Shown in pieces: positions 1-12,370 of a stretch of DNA of 64,000 bases. The position numbers and the translations under genes were made by a program. Source of the DNA: Larus michahellis (lineage: Eukaryota > Chordata > Aves > Charadriiformes > Laridae). The stretch covers positions 121,850,552 through 121,914,551 of the forward strand of contig NC_133897.1 in NCBI RefSeq assembly GCF_964199755.1, in the 5' to 3' direction. Numbering within the stretch: the first letter of the stretch is position 1; the number at the start of each line of letters is the position of its first letter. The notes beneath the pieces were generated by a model. The model was not told the origin of the DNA and did not search any database. It worked only from the letters and a program-made list of their open reading frames with translations.

Positions 1-3000
1 GTGTGGTCATTCCAGCAGACTCAAGTTCTTGAAGCTAGCTGCATGAATTTGCACTGCACAGAGCAAATCAGTGTTGCCTCCAAACAAAACCAAAAACTTC
101 ATTAAGTAAATTGAATTAAGATTAAAAGATTTACTGGAAGATTAAATATAAAGGGCAGAAATTTGCAACTCTATTTCTTTGCCTTCCAGTCAGCTTCCAC
201 AGGGGTCTCCAGTTCTTTCTGATGCAGGCCACAGTTTCTGCACTAATACACCAACACATTTGCACTTAACAATGGCAAGTACAAAGGGGCACAGAAAGAA
301 AAGAATATTTACTAGTCTATGTAATGTTTGGAGAAAACAAGCAAGACAGTAGAGACAGATCTGAAAAGAAAAGAGGTTCCCTGAAGCTCATTACAACTGA
401 TGGTTAAAACGTGTTCCACGAGAACAGAAGAGCGAGACGGAGCCTGTGTACATATCCACGTCTGTTTCAGTGTCCATATGTATATATGGAGCAGAAACGA
501 ACTAAAAATGTCATTCCCTTCCACATTGACAGTTCAGAATCTCAGGAACTTTAATGACCATGGATAAAATTTCTAAATAAATTAATTCAATGGAAAACTA
601 GAAAGCATCTTTACTGTCCACCTCACCTCATTAGCTAACAAGATGATCTGCTCGTAAACATTAACAAGACGTACTTCCCTGTACAGCAGATGAAATATGG
701 GGAAAAAGAATCCAATGAAAGGAGAAAGAAAGGAAGTATTTTCACAGTAGATCAATGAAAGCAGAGAAAGAAAAGTCAAGCTGAAATGGGAGTTTTAAAA
801 AAATACACCTATGTTTATTTGAAAATGTGGATCAGTGAAAAGGACACCACCTACCATCAAGAATTTATCTTCGTTAACAACCAGGGTTCTAATGCTAGAG
901 GCAGTACCCAAAGATGTCAGTGAAGGAGTTGAAAACCAAGTACTGCTGCACTGCAAAAATAAAGATAGACATGTCTTCCTAAAGATTAAAAGGTGGATGG
1001 TTCATACATACTGTTCTTAAGATTTTAACATCAACATTACATTTATCAGCAGTTTTGCTGTCATTCTGAAAGCTCTCTAGGACCAAGCATCAGGTAAAAA
1101 GCATATTCTTCGCCACTTTTGGATTGCAGAGGCTTGAAGAATGCATTTAGTATGCTAGTTCAGTCTATTAATATGATACAGATGTGTAACTAGTATAAAT
1201 CAAAAAGACTGGAAATCAAAGTACAGTTTTTAATCTCTTAGGTGTGTGGAGATAAAAGTGCCAAAACCTGACATAATTCTTTAATATGATATATGAATCA
1301 CAGAACACATGGGTCTGCCTCCAAAAACATTTGAAGTCAACTGAAGTCTTGCCATTAATTTCACTGTCTCTAAATCAGAACAAAGTCTTCTAACAGCTAA
1401 ATATTAATTTGGAAAGTAAAAAAGAAGCCCCCATTATACTTGGCTGGCCCTGTTTACATCTGTTCTCTTGGGGACATGCCTATACATATATAATTTTACC
1501 CCATGTGTATCAGAATGCATTAGCCAATGGAAATTAAGATTGCGTTATTTTTGATTGGTAGATTTCTGTCCCTCATCCCAAAATCATGAAAGAACATAAT
1601 TATAAATGTATTCAGTTTCATTATATTTTTGTAAGTCAGAAAATTATTGTCCCCATTTTACTTAAGACAGTTGTTTCAATACAAAGTTTAATTATCAGAT
1701 ATTTTTAACCACATTCCCCTCCCTGACCTTGATCGACTTAAAACAAAACAGCCTTGGTTTTCCCCCTGAAGTCCTTCATTTTCTGACTTGTGTTGAAAAG
1801 GTGAGAGGGTTTCCATATCAACACCACATCAACAGGTTTCTCTGTCTCTTTCACGAGAGAGGCAATAGGCTTCTGTCTTCATTTCAGTCAACTGCTGTTT
1901 TATGTATAAAAAGTGCACATAAAGGCTCGCAGGAGAATAGAAACAGTTTGTAATGTTTTCATTTCCAATGTTGAAGCCATCAAGAAAAATAAAAAAACCT
2001 AGCAAAAATGTAAACAAACAAAAAAATCCTAAGACTCCTCTTAGCGATAATACAATACTTCTCAAAAACATTATTTACCTCCTTTGTGCATGTTGTTTGC
2101 TCTGCATTTACAAGATTATTTGTCAGTAGTTCTGGGGTTGGACATGCAATCCAGAGTTATTTTAAAGGTTAAGTTATGGATGCTTTTTGTTTAAAACCAG
2201 AATATCCTGTGAAGACTGGTTCAGACATCTTTTAAGAAGAGCACCGTTCTCTGTAACACCCTGGGTAAAGCAAAGCAAAGCAACACCCTGGATAAAGCAA
2301 AGCAACATCTCTGATGGTCCTCACACTTTCATAACTATCACCTTTCAGGTCTACAAAGATGACAGTCTTCCGGTTCATATTATTAGTCACTTCCCTCCTG
2401 CTTTTGTGATCTTAAGGTAGATAAAATACCAGAGCAAGATAGGATGCTCTGCAGACTGGTGCTATGTAACACACAGAATAAGAGGAACAAAACATCGAGT
2501 CTTACCAGGGAAGGAAAAAAACCTCCCAGCTGTGGGGCTGAACCCCTCATCTAGATTGTAGCCAGGAAAACCAGTTATATTTTTTCAAAGGGAGCCTAAT
2601 GCCACAACAAGTAGCATCGTGAGAAGAGGAAGATCTGTTATGAAACAGCCTCTCTCCTTTGATGAGCTGAAGGGGAATTATTCTTGTACCAGCTTCAGCC
2701 ATTCTTCTTCTGTGCTCTATATGCAGCACAGCAACCCTTTTTACTATTTTGCTGACCAGGTCAAAATTCTATGGCATGACAGGAGAGTAATGAACATTTT
2801 TTTCCTCCCCAATTTTCTTCCCTGAGGATTAAGGACCCTGAGAGTAGGGCATTTTGCACTCATACAGTTAAATGCCTTAAGAAGTAAGTTACCATTACAA
2901 AACAATTTCTAAATTAAATCCCACAATGCTGAAAAATGTATTTTTTACATAAAATCAGTGTGTCAGAATGAGACAGAGGAAGAAGGAACATGTATAACAA

Positions 3001-3036
3001 CAGGATCTGCAGGATGTGTCCCCTTCCCACTGAGCT
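1..3036. other. Intergenic, no gene recognised
   Basis: AT-rich sequence. A short duplicated unit around AAAGCAAAGCAA (about 2,258-2,306) and a stretch resembling the reverse of an old MIR-type SINE 3' region (near 1,640-1,675, CCCCATTTTACTTAAG) are the only structures noticed. Nothing was recognised as coding. Confidence 0.6.
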
Positions 3037-3402
3037 GTTGAGATTGGAAAAGACCGCTGGGGTCCTCTAGTCCAACCTCCTGTTTCAAACAGGGACAACT
3101 TCAAAGTTAGAGCAGCTGCTCACACCTTGCCCAGTCTAGCTTTGAAAATCTCCAAAGCTGGAGATTCTAAGGACCTCCTGGTCGACCTCTCACAGTGCTG
3201 AACCCCTTAAATGATGAAAAATTTTTGTCCAACTGGAATTTCCCTCTCGGCTTGCTACAACGTGTGCTCATTACCCCTTGTCTTTTTATTTTATACTTCC
3301 AAGAAGAGTCTGCCTTCACTATAACCCCTCCTTAGGTCACTGAAGACAGCACTTAAAACCATCTGTCCTTAGTCATCTTTTTTCTAGGATGAACAAACCC
3401 AC
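3037..3402 (-). mobile_element. CR1 LINE 3' fragment (old, minus strand)
   Basis: Read on the minus strand it follows the CR1 3' layout. The plus strand shows GTCCTCTAGTCCAACC near the 3' end, then CCCCTTGTC and TCTAGGATGAACAAACCC toward the 5' side. It is more diverged than the other CR1 copies in the window and lacks clean ATTCTATG octamers, so it is probably the oldest. It is 5'-truncated, as most CR1 copies are. Confidence 0.85.
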
Positions 3403-3850
3403 GGCGATAGTACAGCACCCAGAGTGACGTTACAGGCCTTGCATGGAGTCAGCAACCCGGACTCAATTCCAGGGTATCAATCACGGCCACTTGCATTACA
3501 GATGAGAGCTGGCTCGCATCCGTGTGGTGCAGTCTGCAGGCTCTCAGGTCAGCAAAGCTGTAAGGATACCACCGAGTTTCTAACGAATATTTAATCCGGT
3601 GCCACGGACTAGAACAGAGCACAGTAACAACTAGTTTTACCAGCTGAGCAGCGTTAGCAGGGACTTAGAGCCTAAGCTGCTGGAACTGAGCCCAGACACT
3701 CAGCTCCTGTAACACTGCTTCAGTTTAAAAGGATGTACCATGAATCTTCATAAAACTGAAGAAAATAAAAAGTCCATTATCATTACGGATCTGTATTTCC
3801 GTAGCAGCTGTTTCCCCCCGCCTTTTAGGTAAAGACCAAACGAGCGCAGA
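3403..3850. other. CpG-dense patch, function unknown
   Basis: About 17 CpG dinucleotides were counted by eye in roughly 450 bases, in a neighbourhood where CpG is rare. It directly abuts the CR1 5' end. No open reading frame or known repeat was recognised. It could be an unrecognised LTR or repeat, an unmethylated regulatory element or an untranslated exon. Confidence 0.35.
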
Positions 3851-6800
3851 AGAAAAAGTTGGTCCCTGGTCAAACACCTTGCAGGTACTGTATATTCTAA
3901 AAAATGTTGATATAAATGAGAAGAAAAGTATAATTTTATCTTCCTAGAAGAGAAAGGTCAACACATTACAAAATACTGAAACTGATGTGCCAAGAGTACC
4001 TTGACAACATCACAAAACAAGTTACTGATTACCAAAGAGACTAGTTTGTTTTTGTTATTGCTTAAGAAAAAGTTTATCATTGCTGCAGGACAAAGCAGAT
4101 AACATCCCTTCTGCCTTGTAATTTTTTCTAACACAAGCAATTAAACAGAATATGTAATTCATCACCTTTCATTCAATGAAGGACTACTCAGATTCCATCT
4201 AATTTTAAAATTTTAGCAGCAACCAATTGACACTTGATTTTCCTATCACCTCTTTAATCATATCATTACTGTAGGCTTTTCTTGAGGTTTTCAGAGGGTG
4301 TTAGGTATGAGTCTGATCATACACTTTATTTCCAATTAATTTAATTCAGTGGAAATACTTCCTTACTGTGTTCCGGCATTCTTGATAGAGTTTCTGGCAT
4401 TCCAAGATTTTGTATATCAAGCCTTGCTAATTTCCTATAACTTTTCCAATACTCACAGTGGAATCAAACTCTGAGGAACGGAGAAAGGAAGAAGTACCAG
4501 ACTGTTGGCTTTTGTAGCTACCGTTTTCCATGAAGCTGTGGAAATGAGCATGCACTGGTGTGCAAAAAAAACCAACATTTTTTTTCTAACCTGACTTTCA
4601 TGTAGTAAAATGAAATAAAGCAGCATCGTTCCTACACCTGTCTCCCTTTCTGAATCAGTCACTATAGCATTTGATGAGTGTGTCAGGTAGGTTTGCTGCT
4701 TAAGATAGCACAGTATCTGCCAGAGAAATGTCTCCCAAGATTTTCTGTGGATCAAGCATAGGTCACTAGGAGCTCTGTGTAATTACAGACACTGTACAGT
4801 AGCAATATTGGGACATTCTGGCTGGACTAACTTGACTTGCTTGAAGTGTGTTTTTGAACAGACTTACACTTTCGGTTAGCAGCAAAGCATTACGGATCAT
4901 TCTGTCACCTTTAACTGAAACTAAGATTGCAGTTGTGTCTCTGCAAGTTTGAAGAGTGTATCTCGGCCTGTCATCATCTCTGCCAGCTTCCACTTGAAGG
5001 ATTGTTGGATAGACTCTTTGTTTCAGGATGACTGATGTCGTAGGAAGTCATTACTTGCATGGGCGCTTGCTCTAGGAGTTTGGTTGGAGGCTTAGTCACA
5101 GTATGTTGGTGTTGGCAGGCATGATTATTAACATCAACACATCATAAAAATTGGCTTACTAGGATGATACGGTGACATAATCATGAAGCAGCTATGTCAC
5201 ACATAGCAGATACACACAGATCTTAAATACTTCATCCACTCTTCAGCTTCAGACCATCAAACTCAGCATCAGACGAGAGGTACTTCACATCGGTACATGA
5301 AGATGTGGACCAAACAACGTATTCTTCCTGTGTGTCTTCTCTCCCACGTCTTTTTCCTTCTTCTCCTCACTGCTGTTCTGAATCAATAAATTAATTCTGC
5401 TTTAAAAATACAAGAGTTAAAATCTCCTGACTTGGTATTTCAAATGTAAATGCGCAGAGACAATAGTGAATACATCCAAGAGCCAGGAAAGTGTTTCCAA
5501 CATGCTTTCAGGTATCTGAACACCCATATGCATCTTCAGAAATATATGTTTGCTCACATACACAAAAGCTTATGTCTGCGCCAGTCAGGGTTCCTACGTT
5601 ATTCTATTTATTGTATTGTTACTACATTACTGCACTTGTCTGTTAAAGTGACTGAAGTCCTTCTAAAGAAAGGAAAAGAAAGGCTGGGCTCAGGACTTCA
5701 CTGTTTTCTTTGAGGAAATATCCCGTTGTAACATTGCCGTGCAGATTTCCATCCTCAGCAGACGAGTACATGCATTAGGCAGCTAGAGTCCATTGCTGAC
5801 CCTACTCAGGTTTCAGGCAGATGAACCAGACCTGCAGAGATGCAATTTTCTCATGTTCCCTGTTCCAAAATAGCAATCAGAAGTGGCATTCTGAAGTGGT
5901 ATTCTTCCTTCTTGCCAATGTTACCTACAGAAGTAGTACCACTTGAATGTAAAACTAGCAGGAAAGAAACACTGGAGAATTTAATACAACTACAGTTGCC
6001 TAAATATTCCCCAGGCTAAGTAGCCAGATTGAGACAAGCTGTTAGCCGTTACTAAGAGATGCAGCCAGGGCTTCAAGGCAAAAGGACCTTAGGTATTTCT
6101 TCTGTCGAGGCTGAAAGAGTGCTTACCATAATCCCTGACTTCAGTAGGTTTGTCCAAGACTTCCCACTGGAGCTCATTTCAATGTGTTTTCCCCACTCCT
6201 TCACCAGAACTTCCCTCCAGGTAGGGAGGATAACACCTGAGAGCAGCACAGTGAAATCTGACAGTGCTCATTACATCAGAGCCCTTAAGCTGCTGCTACT
6301 ACTGTAAGGAAAATACCTTATTACCACACTTGTGATGCATTAAACATTCAAAAGACTGGCTGAGGTGTTGGGTTCCTGTTCTGTGAGGGAACACCTCCAT
6401 CCTGTCTCAGACACCACTTGTCTGTGCCAGCAGCCCTTCCTCGTGCTGCTCATTTCCCTCATCCTAGAGAAGCCTCCGAGCCTCTCTGGGGGGTTGTTGT
6501 TGCGATAGCCGATGTCCCTGCCTCCAGAAACAACGCTCAGACTTGCATCTTTATGAATCTGACTGTTCAAAATGCGTTACTGTGTTTATAGGCTACGGGG
6601 CGCTGGGGAAATCAGTCCCAATTACTCCATTTTGCAAATACAAACATATTAATTTATATTACAGTGAAGTCATATTCCAGAGGCTCTGGGAAGCCTTGTA
6701 CTTGATTAGAGACTGATGTCTCCCAAGTGATTCCTCGGCGGGCTCTGCCCTACGAATTCTTTTGAACATTTTTAAATTATTTCTAGTTTTAAAGAGACAA

Positions 6801-9800
6801 AAAAGACCTTGTTTGGCTTCAGTGTGAATGGCAAACAACACTGACAAGTGAGGAATAGATGGCAGTGTTTTGCTGTAACTCTGAGAACTCACTGCCATGC
6901 AATATGATACATCGCATGATAAATGGTATGGCAGTAAAATCAAAGAGTGTGTCCCTTGCTCCCAGGCACGTTTACTCCATCACGGCACCTGCTTGGGAAC
7001 GTACAGCTTCCTGTAGATTTGACCCTGTAGCCAGGTAGATTTTCAGGTTCTTGATTAAAAGAATATCTTTTGATACATTCTCAAACGTGAGACTTGTCCA
7101 AATGTTACACTACAGGTATCCGCTAAGGAATGTTCAAATGCAATAAAATGGAGGCAAATTTTGTAGAGAGTATACACGGTAAAATACTGAGAAGTGACAG
7201 AACCATACAAATTATACAGCAGTGTTTGGGTGCTGACAGAAGTCATTTGCCCTGATTGACTAATGTATCTGTCATTTAAGGAAAGAAGCCTGTTATTTCA
7301 AACCAGGAATATTTTTATTCTGGGGCAATTTAGCAGCCCAGTTATCACAGAATGATGGGAAAGGCAGCTTTGGAAGTTGCTACCTTAAATCTAATAAGTA
7401 AAGCGAAGAGTTTGTGAGGAAATGGTAAAGACTATGAGATTATTGAGTGTCCTTGGTCATGTCCAGTTCAGTCATATAACGGAACAGTCACATTTTAAAG
7501 CTGAAAGGTGTTCTACAAAAATGCAAAGGTGAGTTTGTGCAAGCTTGGCAGATCCTTTTACATGTATTGTAGAGATTATATTTTAAACCTGAGCTAACAC
7601 ACAGAGTCTGTAGAATAGGTCTTGAGGGGTGGTTTGATGTTTTTTTAATCTCTTAAGGAATCAGATGGAAAAAGAGAAAGGAGAAAACAGGAGAAAAATA
7701 AGCTTTCACACAAAACACTACCATCCTTTTTAATCTTTCATTTAGTTCAGAGAAATTGGAGTTTGGGAAGGTATAGTGTGCCAAACTGTCCTTGCTCTGA
7801 CCCCTCTGCCTCATAAAAGCTCTGAGGTGAGAGGGAGAGGAAAGATAGCTGGTTACACTTTTCACGTCTTTTTTAGCTTGCTGTAGTTGAATAAAGTCCT
7901 ACCTAGCCAAGCTTTACACATGTAATCTTCCAGCTCACTTCCAAGTATTCTGATTAGTTAGGAAAGATTCATGCAAAGAACTGCCTGTTTTCCTCCAATG
8001 GATTTCTACCACTCACTCAGCCCCGCTGTTAGGAGTGTTTCTATGTTAGGAGTGTTTCTAGGTGGCTTAGTAAAATCTCTTTCCACGTAAAATGCACTGC
8101 CTTGAATCAACCTGAACAACTCCTTTCCTCTTCAGCACTCTGAGGTTTTGACTTTGTTAATCCATGGGCAATACCTATAAAATAAACTCTGCCTTGCCCC
8201 AGAGAATTTGTTGTCTCCTATTTTCTTACGCCAGCCACCGTAGTACTATGGTAGATTTTGTTATCCTTCTCAGATTAAAAATTCTGGTATGGAGGAAGAG
8301 CTAGGCAACACCCAACCACTGGCTTCTAATCAATTCTGCAAAATTCATATGGGACAAGGGAAAGAAAAAAATGCAACTATATTTAGTTTCATAATTCCCC
8401 TGCCTGTGAAAAGCTCACTTTTACACCTGATTTTTTAAACTTTTATCTATGTGCTGTATCTGCTTATTGTGCTTGTAGTAGAATCTGACTCCCAGATCCT
8501 CTCACCCCTGGAAAAGGGTAATGAGACTTTAAGAGGAACTGATTCTCTATTCAATCCAGCTTGTACATCAGAACTCTCTGACAAAGGCATAGAGCAACGA
8601 ACGCCATGGAAATGAGAAGACTTCCTGTGTTCCTTGCCAGCTACCACTCTTTTGAAAAATTCCAATTAGATATTCTACAGCTGTATATTTTTTAAATCAA
8701 AAAGTACCTTAAGGAGGAGTGTCAACTTCAATTGACTTCAAGGTTAAAAGTCAGGCGGGTTACCAGTGAAAAAGCGATTTCCAGACATCTTTCGTACTCC
8801 ACCTTCTTTCCTGCCAACGTACTTGGCAGGGTAATGAATTGCTGAAAGACTGGAAGCTTTCTGATTTTTTATTTCCAGGTAAACCAACCATTTGAACTGC
8901 CTTGGACCTGAAGCCCTCCTAATTTTCTCATCCCCAACTCCAGGAAAAATAAGCAATTTTATTTCACTGAGAATTACACAGTTATTGGGAACGCGTTTTG
9001 GAAAACCACCATGAAGGGAAATTAACATCCTAGTTGCTCCATCTTTCATTTTCATCTCTGACATGAATATCTTTTCTTGAATAAGCCATCTGTAGGCCTC
9101 TTACATATTAATGTTAAGTATCAATCTATGAGCTGTTTCAAACTATCTAGCAGAATGCTGAAGACTCAGATAGGCTGTTTTCATGGTCTCAATAATATAT
9201 TTACGTGTAAAGTGGTTGGATAAAAAAAAAATCAGAAAACCCATATGAAATAGCTCTTCATTCGAAGGGCAGTCCATAAAAATCATGCTATAAGGGAACA
9301 TTGACCATAAGGAAAAAGTAGGACAATTAGCCAAAAACAGTTAGGGTAAAACTCAGTCCAGACTGATTGATATGCAGATGTCCTGGAGTGGAGACATTAT
9401 TCATGGCCACTGACCTTTTGGATAAAGTAAGTTTTAGTGAATATCAAAGAAAGTGTGTTTCATTTTTTGGGGGGGTAAAAAAGTGCAAGTTTGGCTACAG
9501 AAATTCATCAGTAGCCTCTAGATTTAACTGTGACCTTTTAAAACTGTAATGCACATATTTTATAAATATTAAGGCACAATTTAACTAGGGAAGAACATCT
9601 CCTACTGGTGGCATGATACCAGTGTACTCTTTTTTCAGACTTTAGAGGAGCCACAAACTCAGTTAACATATCCACAGGGCTGATAATAGCTTTCCCAATA
9701 CCATGTCATCCATAACTGGTGTACAACCTGGGCATGAAAATACTCAAAATGCCAAAATATTTTAACAGGTCTTTCCGTATTTGAAATATCTTCCCAGTTT

Positions 9801-12290
9801 GACATAAATTCACATTTCTCTTGGAGAACTATATTCTTCCATACAATGATCATAAGTTTTGATGACTAGCTTATTTACCTATATTGCCTGCTTTTCAGAA
9901 TGACTCCTTTTAAGAATGTCATGAAAGACACTGCCAAAAACTCTACTAAGTCAAGTCAGAGGCTATCAGTCACATTTTTCTAACTCACCAGGCCAGACAC
10001 CTTGTCAGGAAATTAGACTGTGCTATTATGTTCTGTTCTCCATAAAAACATTTTATCATCTTGCAAATCAAGCTTAATAACTTGAGTAGAATCTTCCAGT
10101 GATCAAAGTTCAGCTGCCTAAAAAGCCAGAAAGCTATGGACCTTCTGGCTTTTAAAAATGCATAATTTTGGTCCTTTTACAGCCTTCCAAGAATTTCCCT
10201 GTCCTCTATTAATTCTCCAGATAGGTGCCAGTGGTTCATGAACTATACTGGATGCTTCTTTTAGTTCCTTTGTAAGATGCTTTTTAATATTGCTTTGCCA
10301 GTAAACTGTAACACATCTCTATTAGCTAAATGTACTTTATTCTGCTCTGGGAAAAACTCTCAGAGTTCATTTATGCAATGATGTCCTTTGTAAAGCTGCA
10401 CAAAATGCCAAAGAAAAAATTTCCTAGCTTCTAAAAACCTTAAAATTTTGGAAATTATGTTTTCTTGTTGGCAACAATATGTATGAAGTTTTTATTAAAA
10501 TTTCTGTGTTAGAAAATACTTAAGGTTTTGATTATTGATTTCCTTTTCTATTTCTAAACTTTCTGTCTTTCTTCTCTCCTCCATTAGGAGGGGAGGCAAA
10601 GGGAAAAGGACAGGCAACTAGAAACCAAAAAATTACGATTTTTTAACTTCCATATTTCAATAAAAAGCATGACTGAAGACATTAATTTTGGAAGACGGGG
10701 GCCCTATGTTTTCAAAATAATTTGGTTACTTTAAATGATGGCCAACTCAAGGCTATCTTCAAGTGGCCAGGAGTTCTGCAAGGGTCAGAGCCAGCCAATA
10801 TAATTCAGACAAGCTGCCAAGATGCTCCAGGCTCTCTCCAAACTAAGGAGGATCAGTACAGCCAGAGGGCTGATAAGGCAGCCCTCCCTTCCTGCGCTAA
10901 GCAGATCCTGTTGCCAGAACCTTGCACCATTCCTGGGTACCAGACTAAAGAACTTTGATGGATGGGTGAAAATTCACAGCCCTGAGCCATCTCTTCCACC
11001 CTACTTTACTGCCAGGAGAATTATGATGGCCTCAAGTCAGTAAAGCATAGTAGAGGAAAAGGTCCCTTCTCTTTCTTCACTTTTAAAATGTCAACATATC
11101 CTTTGCAGTCTAGCGGAAACAAAAATAATTAACATTGTTAATGACTTAAAATTCAGCCTCTTTGGATTCCCTGCAGTATAACTCTCAATTAAAATTTGTG
11201 ATAGGCAGAATGATGTGGAAAATATGGTTCTGCAGAGGTCTGAACTGTATGGGTGATTTAATCTCCAATGGGCATATGATAACCTTCCAAATCTCCAGAG
11301 TAAATTAAGTCACCCCATACATAACATCCATTCACATACCTAAGAACTGCATGCTGAATCCATTCTTGTTTAATGTAGCAGCCTGAAATAGTCATTCCAC
11401 ACAGAGGTAACCGATTCAGGAACCTGTCTCAGAGGCAGGATAAATGTGCAGGCATAAAGATGTGGATAACAATACTACAGCCCTCGTTTGCAGTCCGTAA
11501 GACCTGGGAAGTGAATAAGGACATCTTCCTCTTCTTTACCATGGAAATGAACTAGCCAAGTCTTCTAGTCTTCCCAGCGTGCAAGTACTGGGATTTTCTA
11601 GGCTTATAAACCCCACAGGCTTTCAAATCAGAAACACAATGTTAAAGATTTAACAAAGACAAGAGCTGAATCAAGCTTTTGTGGCTGATCATAAAGGCAG
11701 AGGGGTTTTGTCCTCAGCTTAGGCATAGTCTGCTGTCCTTGCCAAGACAAAATTCCTGCTGATCTCCTTGTAGATCTCACATATTCCTCCTTCACACATG
11801 ACAGCCCACCTAACTGGCTGGAGGTTTTAAATCTTCCATCCATGCCGAGAAAGACATTGTCTTCACTTCTCTAAAGAGTATTGAATTTTTTCCCTCTGTC
11901 CAAAGGAATTCCCTGGGAAAAAAACCACATTCTTCTACCTTTTGTTTTTAAGACTAGATAAATAGTGAATATATAACTAAAATGGTTTTCTTTTTTTCAG
12001 TGTTGTTGCAGTTTTTAGTGTATTACATAGATCACTCAGCAGCTCTACGTTTTGCTTCACCTTTCTAACCAGCTGTCACCACCCTCATATATTGCAGCCT
12101 ACACAGCTTTTTAAAATGAGGTGATAATTATGTTCTCTATGGAAACATTCAGGCGATGCACAGTGTGACAACAAAGGGAAATAACAGTTTCATAACATAA
12201 GCCATAATGAGTCTGTCCTTTGTCAGACAGTACAGTCTGCACAGTGAGAACACCTTTCCTTCATTTCAGTTCTGTTTCTCTTTTTTTTAG
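3851..12290. other. Intergenic, no gene recognised
   Basis: AT-rich DNA with only random-looking short frames. A perfect-but-one 17-bp tandem duplication lies at 8,028-8,061. I see no CR1 of recent type here. Confidence 0.6.
8028..8061. repeat. 17-bp tandem duplication
   Basis: Two adjacent copies of GTTAGGAGTGTTTCTAK differ only in the last base. It looks like a simple replication-slippage duplication. Confidence 0.9.
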
Positions 12291-12370
12291 CTAAATCCAT
12301 TGAATACTGACACCAGAAAGCTGTCACCAACGAAGGCATTTGGGCCAACACAGCAATCTGCCAGTGCAGG
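12291..12370 (+). CDS. Candidate coding exon of an unidentified plus-strand gene
   Basis: An 80-nt segment is bounded by a strong acceptor (TTTCTCTTTTTTTTAG) and a consensus donor (GG|GTGAGT). Only one frame is open; the others hit stops at once or within six codons. The open frame reads LNPLNTDTRK followed by LSPTKAFGPTQQSASA and ends in phase 2. I do not recognise the protein; its Ser/Thr/Pro/Gln content would suit a disordered linker. It lies 7 kb beyond the 3' end of OPN5L1 on the opposite strand. Splice signals of this quality around an open frame are suggestive but also occur by chance in a 64-kb window. Confidence 0.35.

Noticed and set aside
2350..2416. Exon-like segment with acceptor CACCTTTCAG and donor AAG|GTAGAT; a second frame starts MTVFRFILLVTSLLLL
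   Set aside because: Weak donor, the signal-peptide-like frame stops at once, no recognisable protein. Probably chance.
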